DNA of 64,000 nucleotides, taken from assembly GCA_031286325.1 (NCBI GenBank), contig JAITUT010000013.1, forward strand, positions 1-64,000. Reading direction: 5' to 3'. This stretch comes from Helicobacteraceae bacterium. GTDB lineage: Bacteria > Campylobacterota > Campylobacteria > Campylobacterales > SZUA-545. Below, in pieces: positions 10,595 through 22,225 of the stretch (position 1 is the stretch's first letter; every line of letters starts with the position of its first letter). A model generated the notes under the pieces. The model was given only the letters and a program-made list of their open reading frames with translations. It was not told where the DNA came from and searched no databases. Made by a program: the position numbers and the translations under genes.

Positions 10595-11140
10595 TTATAA
10601 ATGTTTAGACCACCCCGTTCCGCGCTCCTTTTCATACACTTCGTAAGGCAAAACTAAAACATTAAACTCCGCTGGCAGTTCGACGGACGGAAATACGCGC
10701 CATTGTATAGGCAACCGTTGCGCGAGTTTCGCCGAGAGGCTTTTGGCGAGCTGCGATCCCTCTTTGAAAGTCGTATGCCCTTTGTGGATATATAGGTGCA
10801 AGTGCCCGTCCGTCTGGCTTTTGTAGGCGGTGAAATTCAAAAATCCCTCCTCGCGAAACAAAAGTTGCGCGCGGTGGTAAAACCTCTGCGGGTCAATGCC
10901 GTTGTAGTCAAAGACGATATTCTCAACCTTATCGCCGGGCAGGATCAAATTATGCGCCGCTACGATCGTCTTTGAAAGATGCGCGTTTACGATATTCATA
11001 TTGAGCGGCTCGTCTACGCGCTCAAATTTGTCAAAATACATTTTGCCCAAATATGTTTTCGTCTGCGCCATACCCGTGCGGCGGCGAAAGTAGTGGCTTG
11101 TCTGCATTTTGATTAGTTTCAGATCGAGCGGTTGCAGCAT
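10595..11140 (-). CDS. DUF1882-like conserved protein
   Basis: 181 aa; located between the SPOR gene and glyA as I recall for Campylobacterota; '[31 protein letters not shown]'. Confidence 0.6.
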   Translation of the reverse strand: MLQPLDLKLIKMQTSHYFRRRTGMAQTKTYLGKMYFDKFERVDEPLNMNIVNAHLSKTIVAAHNLILPGDKVENIVFDYNGIDPQRFYHRAQLLFREEGFLNFTAYKSQTDGHLHLYIHKGHTTFKEGSQLAKSLSAKLAQRLPIQWRVFPSVELPAEFNVLVLPYEVYEKERGTGWSKHL

Positions 11141-11149
11141 TTTAAACCC

Positions 11150-12397
11150 CTAAAAAGTAGCTTGACTGTAAGCGGGAAATTTACGCCCAAGCTCCGCAAT
11201 CTCATTTGCGATCGCTTTTTGGCGGCTCTCGTCCGCTACATTGTCCAAAACGTCGGCAATTTTTGCTCCGATAAATTTGAACTCGTCTTCTTTCATTCCG
11301 CGGCTTGTCAACGCCGCGCTGCCAAGACGAATACCGCTCGTTACAAACGGGCTTCGCTTTTCGCCCGGCACGGTATTTTTATTCACGCAAATTCCAGCGT
11401 TTATTAAAGCGTTTTCCGCCTGTTTGCCCGAAAATTCGCGATCCAAAAAGCTCATCAAAATTAGATGATTGTCCGTCCCGCCGCTCACGACTTTGTAGCC
11501 GCGCCGTTGCGCGACTTCAGAGAGCGCTTTAATGTTCGCTTTGACTTGGCGCGCGTAAGTAGTCCATTCAGGGCGCAAGTTGTAGCCGAAGCCGACCGCT
11601 TTCGCCGCGATCACGTGCATTAACGGACCGCCTTGCAATACCGGAAAAACGGCTTTATCGATCTTTTTTGCCAACTCCTCGTCGTTTGTTAACGCCACGC
11701 CGCCGCGCGGTCCGCGTAAAGTCTTGTGCGTGGTTGTGGTAACGACTTGCGCGTATGGAAAGGGGCTAGGATACTCATTCGCCGCGACAAGCCCCGCTAC
11801 ATGCGCGATGTCGGCGAACAAGACCGCGCTGACTTCGTCTGCGATCGCACGGAATTTCGCGAAGTCAAGTTCGCGCGAATACGCCGAAAATCCGGCCACG
11901 ATCACATTCGGCTTCACCGTTTTCGCAATCCGCGCGACTTCGTCGTAATCGATCAAACCGTTTTCGTTCACGCCGTAGAAAAACGATTGGTAATTTTGCC
12001 CCGTGAAACTCGCCTTCGCGCCGTGCGTTAAGTGTCCGCCGTGGCTCAGATCCATTCCTAAAATTTTGTCATAAGGCTTTAATAGCGCGGCATAAACGGC
12101 GGCGTTCGCGCTACTGCCGCTGTGCGGCTGGACATTGGCGTAGTCGCAGCCGAATAGTTGCTTCGCGCGATCGATCGCGATCTGCTCTACCTCGTCGACA
12201 AATTCGCAACCGCCGTAGTAACGTTTGCGCGGATAGCCTTCGGCGTATTTGTTGGTGAGCACCGAACCCATCGCCTCCATTACGGCGGGAAAAGTGTAGT
12301 TTTCGCTCGCGATCATCTCCAAATGCTCGTTTTGGCGGGTTAATTCTTTTTCGACCCAGTTGAAGATTTCTTGATCTTCCGTTTTCAAAAAGTTCAT
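11150..12397 (-). CDS. glyA: Serine hydroxymethyltransferase (start moved to internal ATG of [14 protein letters not shown])
   Basis: '[51 protein letters not shown]', '[15 protein letters not shown]'; ORF track starts at 12430. Confidence 0.97.
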   Translation of the reverse strand: MNFLKTEDQEIFNWVEKELTRQNEHLEMIASENYTFPAVMEAMGSVLTNKYAEGYPRKRYYGGCEFVDEVEQIAIDRAKQLFGCDYANVQPHSGSSANAAVYAALLKPYDKILGMDLSHGGHLTHGAKASFTGQNYQSFFYGVNENGLIDYDEVARIAKTVKPNVIVAGFSAYSRELDFAKFRAIADEVSAVLFADIAHVAGLVAANEYPSPFPYAQVVTTTTHKTLRGPRGGVALTNDEELAKKIDKAVFPVLQGGPLMHVIAAKAVGFGYNLRPEWTTYARQVKANIKALSEVAQRRGYKVVSGGTDNHLILMSFLDREFSGKQAENALINAGICVNKNTVPGEKRSPFVTSGIRLGSAALTSRGMKEDEFKFIGAKIADVLDNVADESRQKAIANEIAELGRKFPAYSQATF

Positions 12398-12654
12398 TTT
12401 GATCCTTAATTTAATTTCGCGAACGGACAAAACTCGCCCTTACGATCGGCGGTTCTGCGCTCCGCCGCGCAATTCTTCAAAACCCCTCGCAATGACGCAA
12501 GGTTATCGCAAGCGCGTTATGATATTTTATAGCGCGGCGCCTTAAATCACAAATGCTAGGCGGCTTTTCTTAGATCGCGCTTAGATCGCGCCAGCATAAA
12601 CTCTCAAACGATCTAGTTGGCTCTTGATTGCGCGGCTTTCATAGGCGCGCCGCC

Positions 12655-14130
12655 TCAGCGCATCGCGGGAAAGAGCAGCACGTCGCGGATCGATTCGCGC
12701 CCTGTGAGCGCCATTACGAGGCGATCTATACCGATTCCCTGCCCGGCGGTCGGCGGCATTCCGTAAGAGAGCGCGGTGATGTAGTCCTCGTCCATAAACA
12801 TTCCCTCCTCGTCGCCCGCGTCTTTCGCCATAACTTGCGCTTTGAAACGTTCGTATTGATCAATTGGATCGTTTAATTCGCTAAATCCGTTGGCGATCTC
12901 GTAGCCGCCGATAAAAAGCTCAAAGCGATCGGCGATCGCGGGATTTTTGTCGTTGCGGCGCGCGAGCGGCGAAATTTCTATGGGAAAATCGGTGATGAAA
13001 GTTGGATTTATCAAACACGGCTCCACAAGCTCGTCAAAAAGCTCGGCTTTAACCGCGCCTGTTGGCATATCTTTTTTGATCTCTATTTTATGATCTTTTG
13101 CGATCAGGGCAAGCTTTTCGAGATCATTTATGATCGCGGGGGCGATTTTGCCGATTTTAATTAACGCTTCGTCGTATGTAAAACGCGCGAACGGCGAATT
13201 AAGATTTATCTCTTTTCCGCGAAAAGTTATGTTTTGATTTATGTTGAGTTTTTCACGCAACTTAGCGAATAATTTTTCGGTCAAAAAAATTAAATCTTCG
13301 TATGTTCTGTACGCCCAATAAAATTCAATCGTAGTAAATTCGGGGTTGTGCGTAGAATCCATTCCTTCGTTACGAAAACAGCGGTTAATTTCATAAACGG
13401 CTTCAAAGCCGCCTACAATCAATTTTTTTAAGTAAAGCTCTGGCGCTACGCGGAGGTAACGATCCGCGTCCAAAGCGTTATGTTTGGTTATAAAGGGCTT
13501 CGCGTTCGCGCCGCCAGGAATCGGGTGCAGCATAGGCGTTTCAACTTCAAAAAATCCGTTTTCTTCAAAGAAGTCGCGAATACACCTTATAATTTTGCCG
13601 CGCGTAATGAAAACAGCGCGCGAATCTTCGTTCATAATCAAATCCAAATATCTTTGGCGCGATCGTAACTCTATATCTTGAATTCCGTGAAATTTTTCTG
13701 GCAGGTTTCTGATCGCTTTTGTTAAAATTTTTAACTCTCTCGCGTGAAGCGATAGTTCGCCTGTTTTTGTAACAAAACCGAAACCTTTCGCGAATATAAT
13801 ATCGCCGACCTCTAAAATATCTTTCAGATCGTTATACCAATCGCCCAGATCGTTTAGGCTCATATATATCTGCAATTTGCCGCTTTGATCTTCAATTGTT
13901 ATAAACGCCGCTTTACCCATTAAACGTAATAATTTCACGCGCCCCGCGATCGCGAAAATTTTGCTTTCGTCGCGCGCGCCGCCGCTAATTAAATTAGCGT
14001 GAATTTCGCGAAAATTCGCGATCGCAATATCTGGTTTTACGCCGTTTTCAAACGGATTAAGACGCATTTCGCGCAAGCGATTTAATTTAGCTACTCTATT
14101 CTCAACATAATTATCGTAATTGGGGATCAC
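12655..14130 (-). CDS. lysS: Lysine--tRNA ligase, class II (probable GTG start 2 nt after the fur stop)
   Basis: '[71 protein letters not shown]'; '[15 protein letters not shown]'. Confidence 0.96.
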   Translation of the reverse strand: MIPNYDNYVENRVAKLNRLREMRLNPFENGVKPDIAIANFREIHANLISGGARDESKIFAIAGRVKLLRLMGKAAFITIEDQSGKLQIYMSLNDLGDWYNDLKDILEVGDIIFAKGFGFVTKTGELSLHARELKILTKAIRNLPEKFHGIQDIELRSRQRYLDLIMNEDSRAVFITRGKIIRCIRDFFEENGFFEVETPMLHPIPGGANAKPFITKHNALDADRYLRVAPELYLKKLIVGGFEAVYEINRCFRNEGMDSTHNPEFTTIEFYWAYRTYEDLIFLTEKLFAKLREKLNINQNITFRGKEINLNSPFARFTYDEALIKIGKIAPAIINDLEKLALIAKDHKIEIKKDMPTGAVKAELFDELVEPCLINPTFITDFPIEISPLARRNDKNPAIADRFELFIGGYEIANGFSELNDPIDQYERFKAQVMAKDAGDEEGMFMDEDYITALSYGMPPTAGQGIGIDRLVMALTGRESIRDVLLFPAMR

Positions 14131-14131
14131 T

Positions 14132-14644
14132 TTAAGCCTTTTGACATTTTTTGCACAAACCGCGAATTTGCATCGTGTGTCCTGTGATAACAAAATTGTG
14201 TTCTTTCGCGATCTTTTCTTGCAATTCTTCCATTTCGTCGTTTGTAAATTCTGTTAAATCGCCGCAGGAATCGCAGATCATATGATCGTGGTGCGCTTTT
14301 AAGCCATATTCGTATTTCTTGCCTTCAGCCCCGAAACTAATGCTCGTTACAAAATGCGCTTCCTCTAACAATAACAAAGTGCGGTAGATCGTAGCCATAC
14401 CTATTTTTTTGCCGCTGAATTTACGCTCTAAAATAGTTTTCAAATTCTCCGGCGTAAAATGCGAATCCGATCCTATGATCGCGCGAATAATTCTCTCTCT
14501 TTGCAGAGTATATTTTAGACCTCTTTCCAAGAGAATTTGCCTAAATTGCTCGAGCGCTAGCATTATTTCAAGGGGCGTCCGCTCTATCTGGGCAATCGTC
14601 TCCTCTTTGTTGGGGAACGCGCGATTGTTTTTATTTTTTTGCAT
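14132..14644 (-). CDS. fur: Ferric uptake regulator family protein
   Basis: '[16 protein letters not shown]', C-terminal CKKC, Fur-family DNA-binding domain; position next to lysS. Confidence 0.92.
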   Translation of the reverse strand: MQKNKNNRAFPNKEETIAQIERTPLEIMLALEQFRQILLERGLKYTLQRERIIRAIIGSDSHFTPENLKTILERKFSGKKIGMATIYRTLLLLEEAHFVTSISFGAEGKKYEYGLKAHHDHMICDSCGDLTEFTNDEMEELQEKIAKEHNFVITGHTMQIRGLCKKCQKA

Positions 14645-15305
14645 CGTCCTCTCCGATATTTTTCGTTGAGTTTTGAAATGTCTCGTTCGCGCTGTCTATT
14701 AGCTCCTCCGCGTTGTTTTGAATCTCCATTATTTTGCCTCGCGCGTTTTCAATTGTTTCAATTGTTTCGTTTGTCTTTTCAACGCTCTCTTTGATCGCGC
14801 TGCTCTCCTCTAATTTCATCAAAAATCCGCCCGTTTTAATTAACGGCGTATAGAAAAAACTACCCGAAAAATTCGCTTCAAGCCAATTCCCGATCTTCGC
14901 CGTTTGCGCTAACGCGAAAAATATCACGGAAATTATTAAAAAATATTTGCCCGAAGAGATGAAAAATCCGCCGATTCTATCAGCCCAACGCGCGATTACT
15001 CTTACGGGCGTGTCTTTTTTGCGCAACAACTTTGATATAAAAAATCCCAGCAAAAAGAAAAAGCCCCAAACGATCGCGAAAATTATCACAAATCCGACTA
15101 ATTTCATCGCGCCTTCGCCGGAAACAAATAAACCCTTTTCCTGCGCGAATTTGCCCATTTCAAGCGCAAATCTTGAGCCCAAAAATATACCGAGCCCAAT
15201 GCCCAAAAGCGCGAAAATCTCTCTCACCGCCCCTCGCAAAAATCCTTTAACGCCCAAAACGGCGAAAAGTATTAGAAAAATTACATCTATCCAATGAAAC
15301 GGCAT
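14631..15305 (-). CDS. CvpA family membrane protein
   Basis: 'WIDVIFLILFAVLGVKGFLRGAVREIFALLGIGLGIFLGSRFA', four TM pattern. Confidence 0.88.
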   Translation of the reverse strand: MPFHWIDVIFLILFAVLGVKGFLRGAVREIFALLGIGLGIFLGSRFALEMGKFAQEKGLFVSGEGAMKLVGFVIIFAIVWGFFFLLGFFISKLLRKKDTPVRVIARWADRIGGFFISSGKYFLIISVIFFALAQTAKIGNWLEANFSGSFFYTPLIKTGGFLMKLEESSAIKESVEKTNETIETIENARGKIMEIQNNAEELIDSANETFQNSTKNIGEDDAKK

Positions 15306-15313
15306 TAATCCTC

Positions 15314-16267
15314 CTAAAAATCCGCGATATGCACGGAGTTGCGCGTATTGTTGACGTATTTCGCCAAAGCGTCTTCGGCGCGGGCGCTAATCGTATCCAC
15401 GTTGTCCTCGGCTCTGTGCGGCACGATTACCGCGCTGATCGTGATTAAAATGACGTTGTCGGCGTAGATGAGTTTGCTCGCCTCCACGCGCGCGCGCGCC
15501 CTTGAAACCGCGTTATACACGCCGGTTTTGTCATTGCGGTTAAATACTACGCAGAATACGCCCTCGTCGCGCGGCGATTCTTTGTATCGGTAGATCGCGT
15601 TATCGCTTCTGATCGTCCCTTGCAACGACTTCGCGACAAAGAGCAACACTTTTTCCATAACCGTATAGCCGTAGCGATCTTTGAGCGCGTCATAGTCGTC
15701 AATCGTTACGAGCGCGACCCACAAATCCAAGTTGCGGTTGCGCCCGACTTGCAAAATTTGGTCAAGCTGGCGGCGATAGAGCGCGAGCGTGCGCAGGTGC
15801 GTAAGCGGGTCTATGAAACTATCGGTTTCCAGCCTTTGCAGATTGACCTCCAAAGTTTTGATCGTCTCCTCAGCTTTATGCACCTCGTCCGTGAGGCTGG
15901 CGTAATGCGCGCGGAACTCGTCTATGATTGACGCTGGCACAGTATCGGACGCCTCAATTTTTTTCAAGTCTAAAATCACGCGATCTTGCTCGTAGGTGAT
16001 CTCGCGCAATCGTTCGGTAGTCTCGTTGTAATCTTGCAACGCGCCTCGCGCGAAGTCCAGCGACTCCTCTAAATTTTTGTCCAGAATCGCGTTGTGATAA
16101 CGGATATTTTTCTGCTCTATTTCGCGCAGAACATCATCGCCGTGCCGCGCGGCGACATCTAAAAACGCCTTCGCGTAGTAAGTCGGAAACGGCGGGGTCT
16201 TGGTGCGTTCTAAGATCGCGATCGCCTCGCGCGAAATTTCACAGGCAAGTTTGTTTAGATCGCTCAT
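15314..16267 (-). CDS. GGDEF-domain protein with degenerate active-site motif
   Basis: 'DSFIDPLTHLRTLALYRRQLDQ...TIDDYDALKDRYGYTVMEKVLLFVAKSL...YRYKESPRDEGVFCVVF'; SPRDEGVF in place of GGDEF/GGEEF. Confidence 0.8.
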   Translation of the reverse strand: MSDLNKLACEISREAIAILERTKTPPFPTYYAKAFLDVAARHGDDVLREIEQKNIRYHNAILDKNLEESLDFARGALQDYNETTERLREITYEQDRVILDLKKIEASDTVPASIIDEFRAHYASLTDEVHKAEETIKTLEVNLQRLETDSFIDPLTHLRTLALYRRQLDQILQVGRNRNLDLWVALVTIDDYDALKDRYGYTVMEKVLLFVAKSLQGTIRSDNAIYRYKESPRDEGVFCVVFNRNDKTGVYNAVSRARARVEASKLIYADNVILITISAVIVPHRAEDNVDTISARAEDALAKYVNNTRNSVHIADF

Positions 16268-16467
16268 TGCCTTCCTTTTCGTAACTTGATCGGTATTATA
16301 CTTTTGTAGGCTTTATGTCTTGTAGTTGTTGTAAAAATAATCCGCCGTATGTTTGTAAGTTATTGCGCCGCGCATTGAAGATAGGCTAAACATAAAAAGA
16401 AACATTTTGGGCTCAAAAAGCTGGCGGGTTTTTAAGCAAACGCGCCAGATTCCGCGAGGCTAACATT

Positions 16468-16514
16468 GGTTTGCCGCAAAGGAGGAAGCCTCTTGCCGCA
16501 AAGAGAGGCAAACC
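16468..16514. other. Inverted repeat / structured RNA candidate 3' of the META-domain gene
   Basis: GGTTTGCC ... GGCAAACC 8-bp perfect arms with an inner gcctctt/aagagaggc arm; no T-run, so not called a terminator. Confidence 0.45.
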
Positions 16515-16533
16515 CCGTTTGCGAAGTAATTGT

Positions 16534-17046
16534 TTACTGCGCCTTATAAATCAAAATCGTATTCGGCGAAACGAGGCGCGCTTCGTCGGCGGACGCGCTC
16601 AAAATAAGAGTCTTAGCCTCTTGAACAGCTTTAAAGTACTCCGCCTCCTTCAAAGGCTCTTTACCTATAGAAGCCGCTTTGGTAGCCGCGAGGGTATTTA
16701 CCATCATATCAACTTTCACGCCAAGCTCGACCGCGTTGTCGTCTTTGGTCATAACTTGTCCCCGCGTATAAGGCGCGGTGAAGCGGTTTACGGCGCCGCT
16801 GCCCGAAACTCTCTCCGCGTCAAAGCGAATCGTGTAAAAATTTTCGCCTTTGAGCGCCGCGCGGCTGAACTTCTTGTCTTTGCCGTCTTTGTCCAAAACC
16901 TGCGCTAATTTCCACTCTTTACTAAACAACGCCGCCTCGTAAGCGGGCGTTGTAACCTCCGCTTTCACTTCGTCTTTAGACGAGCAGCCTACAAGCGCGA
17001 GGCTTGCCAAAACTAAACTTGCGATAAAAGTTGGAGCTCTTTTCAT
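16534..17046 (-). CDS. META/HslJ-like domain lipoprotein
   Basis: Lipobox 'LALVGCSS'; 'LFSKEWKLAQVLDKDGKD...NFYTIRFDAERVSGSGAVNRFTAPY'. Confidence 0.75.
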   Translation of the reverse strand: MKRAPTFIASLVLASLALVGCSSKDEVKAEVTTPAYEAALFSKEWKLAQVLDKDGKDKKFSRAALKGENFYTIRFDAERVSGSGAVNRFTAPYTRGQVMTKDDNAVELGVKVDMMVNTLAATKAASIGKEPLKEAEYFKAVQEAKTLILSASADEARLVSPNTILIYKAQ

Positions 17047-17186
17047 TTTTTCCCCTTAAATTTGAAACGCGAAACTGTATCAAAAGTTTGATTTTATTTG
17101 AAGAAAGTCAAGAAAAATCTGGAATTAATGTTGGGGTTCGCTGCGATTGATTTGTCGTGAAGATATTCTCGCGCGTTTAGTCGAAA

Positions 17187-19265
17187 CTATACCCGCTCTA
17201 CGAAATTGCTCAAAATTTCACGTTGCGATCCGCCAAATGTGATTGTGAGTTTGCACTCGCTCGCGCCGCTGCTGTGCGATCCGCCAAGCCGCTCCGCCGA
17301 CAAAACGCGCCCCATTCCGAATAATTTGTGGCGCACTAAGTCGCCCTTTTTGAAATGCGCCGCCTCTTCGATTTTCAGGCGTCCCTTTGTAAGCCCCGCC
17401 TCGCCCAGAAAGCGGCTCTTTTTCATCATATCGCGTTTGCCGCGAAAGAATCGGCTCTGCGCCGCGCAAACCGTGAGATCGCGCCGCGCCCTAGTGAATG
17501 CGACATATCCCAATCTGCGCTCCTCTTCAATGTCGCTGCTTTCGCCCAAAAGCGGAAAAAATCCCTCCTCCAAGCCGACTACGAATACGAAATCAAACTC
17601 CAAGCCTTTCGCGGCGTGGATCGTCATTAAATTCACGACATCGCCGCCGACCGCGTCCTGATCGCTAGATAACGCGCTCTCCGACAAAAATTCGTTCAAA
17701 GCGCCGCCGTTTTCTTTGCCGAAATTTCGCGCGAGGGCGTAAAATTCGTCAAGGTTAAAGGTGCGATCAATCTCCTCTTTTTCGTAGTAATATTTGCGCA
17801 AACCGACTAACTTTTCAAGGCGATCAATGAGCGCGGCGAGATTGTCCGTAAGCGTTGAAAGCTCCAAAATCGCCTCTCCGTAGAGTTTCAGCGCCTTTGA
17901 AGCTTTTTTGCCCGCGATCGTTTCAAGTTCCGCCTCGCTCGTCGTCTCAATAAAGCGCGTCAATGAGAGCGATCTTTCGCCCGCCGCGCGAGCAAGTTTC
18001 TCCAAAGTCTGCTCGCCCGCGCCGCGTTTGGGCAAGTTCACCACGCGCCGCGCGGAATAGTCGTCATCGGGGTTGATCGCTAGGCGCAAATAGGCGATCG
18101 CGTCTTTGATCTCGGCGCGTTCGTAAAAACCTACGGAATCAACGAGTTTGAATGGTACTTTCGCGCGCATAAAACCCTCTTCCAAAGCGCGCGAGAGGGC
18201 GTTAATGCGGTAAAGAACCGCGATCTTGCTTGGGTTTTCTCCGCTTGCGATCAGCTTCAAAATGCGCTCGGCGATGTAGGCGGTTTCGGCGTTTTCGTCA
18301 ATTGAATCTATAAATTTCACCTCGTCGCCGCTCTTTTGATTGCTTTTCAAAGTCTTTTCGTGGCGCATACGATTATGCGCGATCAAAGAACTCGCGGTTT
18401 TAATAATTTGCGCTGTGGATCGGTAGTTAATTTCAAGTTTAACAACGCGAGTATTTTCAAAGTGATCGGAGAAGTTCAAAATGTTTTTCACATTAGCGCC
18501 GCGCCAACCGTAAATAGATTGATCGTCATCGCCGACAACGCACAAATTTTTATGCGCGGAAGTTAATAGCAAAAGCAGTTGAAATTGCAGCTCGTTTGTG
18601 TCTTGATATTCGTCTACCATTATGTATTGATAACGGCGGCTTATTTGATCGCGAAGTTCGTCGTTTTCTTTTAAGATCGCGTGCGGCAATAAGAGCAGAT
18701 CGTCAAAATCCACGAGATTATTCGCAAGCAGATAATTTTGATATTTTTCGTATATATCCGCGAACGCCTCGTTTTGTTTTTTAAGAAACTCGTTCGCGCC
18801 GCTTAAAGCGCGCGCGGTTTCTGGCGTAACAATTGAATTTTTATAACGGCTGATCGCGCTGCCCGCAAATTTATAATCGAATTTATCGCCGCAAATTTGT
18901 TTCAACGCTCTTTTTTTGTCGTCAGAATCAATTATCACAAAGTTCGCGGCGCGCCCCAAACGCGCTATATGAAATCGCAAAAAAAGCAAGCCGAATTTAT
19001 GAAATGTATATAGCTCCGGCGGATACGGCGCGTTTTGATTTTCTATCAACGCCAAAGCGCGATCGCGCATCTCTTTCGCGGCTTTGTTTGTGAATGTCAA
19101 AGTTAATGTGGATCGCGGGTCGATTCCCTGCGCGAGCAAAAACGCGAGGCGCGAGACTATCGTCTTCGTCTTGCCCGTGCCCGCGCCGGCTAGAATCAAT
19201 ACGGGACCATCAACTATCGTCGCCGCTTCGCGCTGCGCCGCGTTGAGATCGCTAAGAAAATCCAT
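17187..19265 (-). CDS. uvrD: UvrD/PcrA/Rep family ATP-dependent DNA helicase
   Basis: 'LNAAQREAATIVDGPVLILAGAGTGKTKTIVSRLAFLL', 'VDEYQDTNELQFQLL', 'GDDDQSIYGWRGA', 'LMTIHAAKGLEFDFVFVVGLEEG'. Confidence 0.95.
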   Translation of the reverse strand: MDFLSDLNAAQREAATIVDGPVLILAGAGTGKTKTIVSRLAFLLAQGIDPRSTLTLTFTNKAAKEMRDRALALIENQNAPYPPELYTFHKFGLLFLRFHIARLGRAANFVIIDSDDKKRALKQICGDKFDYKFAGSAISRYKNSIVTPETARALSGANEFLKKQNEAFADIYEKYQNYLLANNLVDFDDLLLLPHAILKENDELRDQISRRYQYIMVDEYQDTNELQFQLLLLLTSAHKNLCVVGDDDQSIYGWRGANVKNILNFSDHFENTRVVKLEINYRSTAQIIKTASSLIAHNRMRHEKTLKSNQKSGDEVKFIDSIDENAETAYIAERILKLIASGENPSKIAVLYRINALSRALEEGFMRAKVPFKLVDSVGFYERAEIKDAIAYLRLAINPDDDYSARRVVNLPKRGAGEQTLEKLARAAGERSLSLTRFIETTSEAELETIAGKKASKALKLYGEAILELSTLTDNLAALIDRLEKLVGLRKYYYEKEEIDRTFNLDEFYALARNFGKENGGALNEFLSESALSSDQDAVGGDVVNLMTIHAAKGLEFDFVFVVGLEEGFFPLLGESSDIEEERRLGYVAFTRARRDLTVCAAQSRFFRGKRDMMKKSRFLGEAGLTKGRLKIEEAAHFKKGDLVRHKLFGMGRVLSAERLGGSHSSGASECKLTITFGGSQREILSNFVERV

Positions 19266-21217
19266 CAGGCGAGCATCGCTTTCACAAATTCCACCGCGCG
19301 ATCGGCGGTAATTCCAAAACGCTTATAGAGCTCGTCGCCCTTCGCGCTCGCGCCGAAACTCTCCATCGCGATCACGGCGTCCGCGAAACGAAACCACTCC
19401 GCGCCGCTCGCCGCCTCAATCGCCAAAATCACCGATGACGGATCAAAAATAGTCGTTAGGTATTCGTCGTCTTGCTGGCACAAAAGATCAAAGCACGGCG
19501 CGGATACGACGCTAGCCGCGATCCCTTCCGCGGCGAGTTTTTCCTGCGCCGCGATCGCGATCGAAACTTCGCTGCCGCTAGCGATGATTGTAGCTTTCGG
19601 ATTTTTGGCGGGGGCGATCAAATACGCGCCCTTTTCCGCGCCGCCTCTAGCCTCTTTGCGATCCAGCGCGGGCAAGTTTTGGCGGCTTAACACAAATCCG
19701 CTCGGCGCGTCTAATGAAAGCGCTTTTTTCCAGCACTCTATATTCTCTGCGCCGTCCGCGGGGCGGAATACATAAAAGTTCGGCAACGCGCGAAACGCCG
19801 TCAACTGCTCGATTGGCTGGTGAGTCGCGCCGTCTTCGCCCACGCCGATTGAGTCGTGCGTCCAAATGAAAAACCGCTTCGCTTTCATCAACGCCGCCGC
19901 GCGTACCGCAGGCTTTTGGTAATCGCTGAATACGAAAAATGTGGAGTCAAAAGGAAAAAATAACCCGTAAGCGGCGATAGCGTTTGTGATCGCGCTCATC
20001 GCGTGTTCTCTGACGCCGAAACGAATGTTCGCGCCTTCGGGCGCCTCGCCCATACCAGTTAATTCCGTTTTGTTCGATGACGCCAAATCCGCGCTGCCGC
20101 CGATAAATCCGGGCAACGCTTTGACGATCGCGTTTATAATCGCGTGGTTGGTATCGCGCGTGGCGCGGGGTTTGTCGTCAAATTCGGGAAATTCAATCTT
20201 GCTGAAATCTGGGTTTGTCAAAGTATTAACAAACCTAGTATGACCGGATTTTTCCAGATCGGCTTTCCACGCCGTCTCCAACTCCGCGCCGCGTTTGACC
20301 GCCTCGCTGAAATAATGCGCGGCGTCTTTGGGGATATAAAAGGAATCTTCGCTCCACCCCGCGCGCGCTTTGCTCGCCTCTACTTCGGATTTGCCCAGAG
20401 GCGCGCCGTGAGTTTTGTGGCTGCCCTCTAAATGCGCCGAACCTCTCGCGATCCGCGTTTTGGCGATGATTAGAGTCGGTTTGCTCTGGTTCTTGGCGAT
20501 CATAAACGCGCCGTCAATCGCCTCGTAATCGTGCCCGTCAATCTCGATCGTATACCACCCCTGAGCCCTGAAACGCGCGCCTACATTTTCGCTAAAGCAA
20601 ATATCCAGCCGCCCGTCTATTGTGATCTCGTTGCAGTCGTAGACGACTATGAGGTTGTTTAATTTGTAGTGTCCCGCGAATGACGCGGCTTCGTAACTGA
20701 CTCCCTCCATAATGTCGCCGTCCCCGCAGAAGCACCAGACTTTGTGGTCTATCGCGTCGCCTAGTAAATGCTGCGCGCGCTTTTCGGCTAGCGCGAAACC
20801 CGCCGCGTTCGCAAAGCCCTGCCCCAAAGGTCCGGTTGTAACCTCCACGCCGCTTGTAACAATACTTTCGGGGTGTCCTGGAGTTTTGGAGCCGAATTTG
20901 CGGAAATTTTTCAAATCGTCAAGGCTCAAATCGTAGCCCCAAAGGTGCAAAAGCGCGTAGATCATCGCGCTACCGTGTCCGCCTGAAAAGACTACGCGAT
21001 CACGGTTGAGCCATTTGGGATTTTTAGGATTGTGGCTGTAGTGCGCCGAAAAGACGCTCATCACATCCGCCAAGCCCATTGGCATTCCTGGGTGCCCGCT
21101 GGCGGCGTTCTCTATCATATCCACCGCCAAGAACCTAATTGTGTTCGCCGCAAGAGCCAGTAGCTCTTTATTTAGGCGCTCTTCGTCGCGTCTTTTCATA
21201 ATCTCGCTTTGTCGCAA
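19265..21217 (-). CDS. tkt: Transketolase
   Basis: 'AASGHPGMPMGLADVMSVFSAHYSHNPKNPKW', 'GPLGQGFANAAGFALAEK', 'CGDGDIMEGVSYEAASFAGHYKL'. Confidence 0.97.
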   Translation of the reverse strand: MRQSEIMKRRDEERLNKELLALAANTIRFLAVDMIENAASGHPGMPMGLADVMSVFSAHYSHNPKNPKWLNRDRVVFSGGHGSAMIYALLHLWGYDLSLDDLKNFRKFGSKTPGHPESIVTSGVEVTTGPLGQGFANAAGFALAEKRAQHLLGDAIDHKVWCFCGDGDIMEGVSYEAASFAGHYKLNNLIVVYDCNEITIDGRLDICFSENVGARFRAQGWYTIEIDGHDYEAIDGAFMIAKNQSKPTLIIAKTRIARGSAHLEGSHKTHGAPLGKSEVEASKARAGWSEDSFYIPKDAAHYFSEAVKRGAELETAWKADLEKSGHTRFVNTLTNPDFSKIEFPEFDDKPRATRDTNHAIINAIVKALPGFIGGSADLASSNKTELTGMGEAPEGANIRFGVREHAMSAITNAIAAYGLFFPFDSTFFVFSDYQKPAVRAAALMKAKRFFIWTHDSIGVGEDGATHQPIEQLTAFRALPNFYVFRPADGAENIECWKKALSLDAPSGFVLSRQNLPALDRKEARGGAEKGAYLIAPAKNPKATIIASGSEVSIAIAAQEKLAAEGIAASVVSAPCFDLLCQQDDEYLTTIFDPSSVILAIEAASGAEWFRFADAVIAMESFGASAKGDELYKRFGITADRAVEFVKAMLA

Positions 21218-21361
21218 AATAAATTAAAAGGATAGCAAAATTAGGCAAAAGTCGGAGCTCTTATGCGGCTAGAGCGCAAACAGGCTCGGCGGGAAAGCGG
21301 GTTTATTCCCGTCGTTGCAGCTAACTTTAATCTTGGGTCGCGATCGTTTTTTAAGCCAAGC

Positions 21362-22225
21362 TCAAGGTGTCTTGCCAAGTTTTTCGTAAATTTTTTCGGC
21401 GAATTTGTCGCGCGTCGCGCTGTTTTGCCCGTAGTTGTTGATATGCCAGCCGCCGAAGATGACGCTTAGCTCTTTTGGCTCTTTCGCTTTATCGTATAGA
21501 TCGCGGGCGTGCGAAACGGGAATTAAATTATCGCGATCGCCGTGCGTAATTAAAATAGGCAAATTTTCTAATTTCTCAATATTATTTATAGGGTCTAGAT
21601 CGCGATCTACAATGTTGCTTAAAAACGGCGCGGCGATATATGTTAAAAGCCGCCTTTTCGCAACATCTTTCGCGATCGTTTCATAACTAGTGAATGAGCC
21701 TTCGGTTATTAGCAGTGAAATTTTGGTTTTCAGATCATTTTTCGCGATCGCGGTAATACTTAACGCGCCGCCTAAACTTTGCCCTAAAACCACGATCGGG
21801 TATTTTGATAAATTTTGATCCTTTATCGCGTATTTGATCGCGCTCGCGACATCTAACAAAGCGCCTTCTACACTCGCTTCGCCGCCGCTTGCCCCATAAC
21901 CTCTGTAATCTGCCGCCAGCACATTAAAGCCCCTTTGCGGAAGCCAATAATACGCGGGTAAAAAATAGCTGATATTTCCCGCGTTTCCGTGAAAATACAC
22001 GATCGTCGCTTTCGGGTTTTTCGCGTATAAAATCCACGCGAATAATTTCGTATTATCCGCGCTTGTTATTTCGCGCGATTCGTAATTAACCTCAAAGTTA
22101 TCAGGCGTGTATGTAATATCGCGGTTTGGGTAAAAAAAATACGATGCGCAGCCGCTCAAAAAAAGCCAAAAATTAAAAAAACATATCAACAAAAAAACGC
22201 GCTTCATAAAGATTCCTTTCCGCAA
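21362..22225 (-). CDS. Alpha/beta hydrolase lipoprotein (BEM46-like)
   Basis: Lipobox 'FLSGCAS'; 'TIVYFHGNAGNISYFLPAYYWLPQRGFNVLAADYRGYGASGG', 'VVLGQSLGGALS', 'ILITHGDRDNLIPVSHA'. Confidence 0.9.
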   Translation of the reverse strand: MRKGIFMKRVFLLICFFNFWLFLSGCASYFFYPNRDITYTPDNFEVNYESREITSADNTKLFAWILYAKNPKATIVYFHGNAGNISYFLPAYYWLPQRGFNVLAADYRGYGASGGEASVEGALLDVASAIKYAIKDQNLSKYPIVVLGQSLGGALSITAIAKNDLKTKISLLITEGSFTSYETIAKDVAKRRLLTYIAAPFLSNIVDRDLDPINNIEKLENLPILITHGDRDNLIPVSHARDLYDKAKEPKELSVIFGGWHINNYGQNSATRDKFAEKIYEKLGKTP

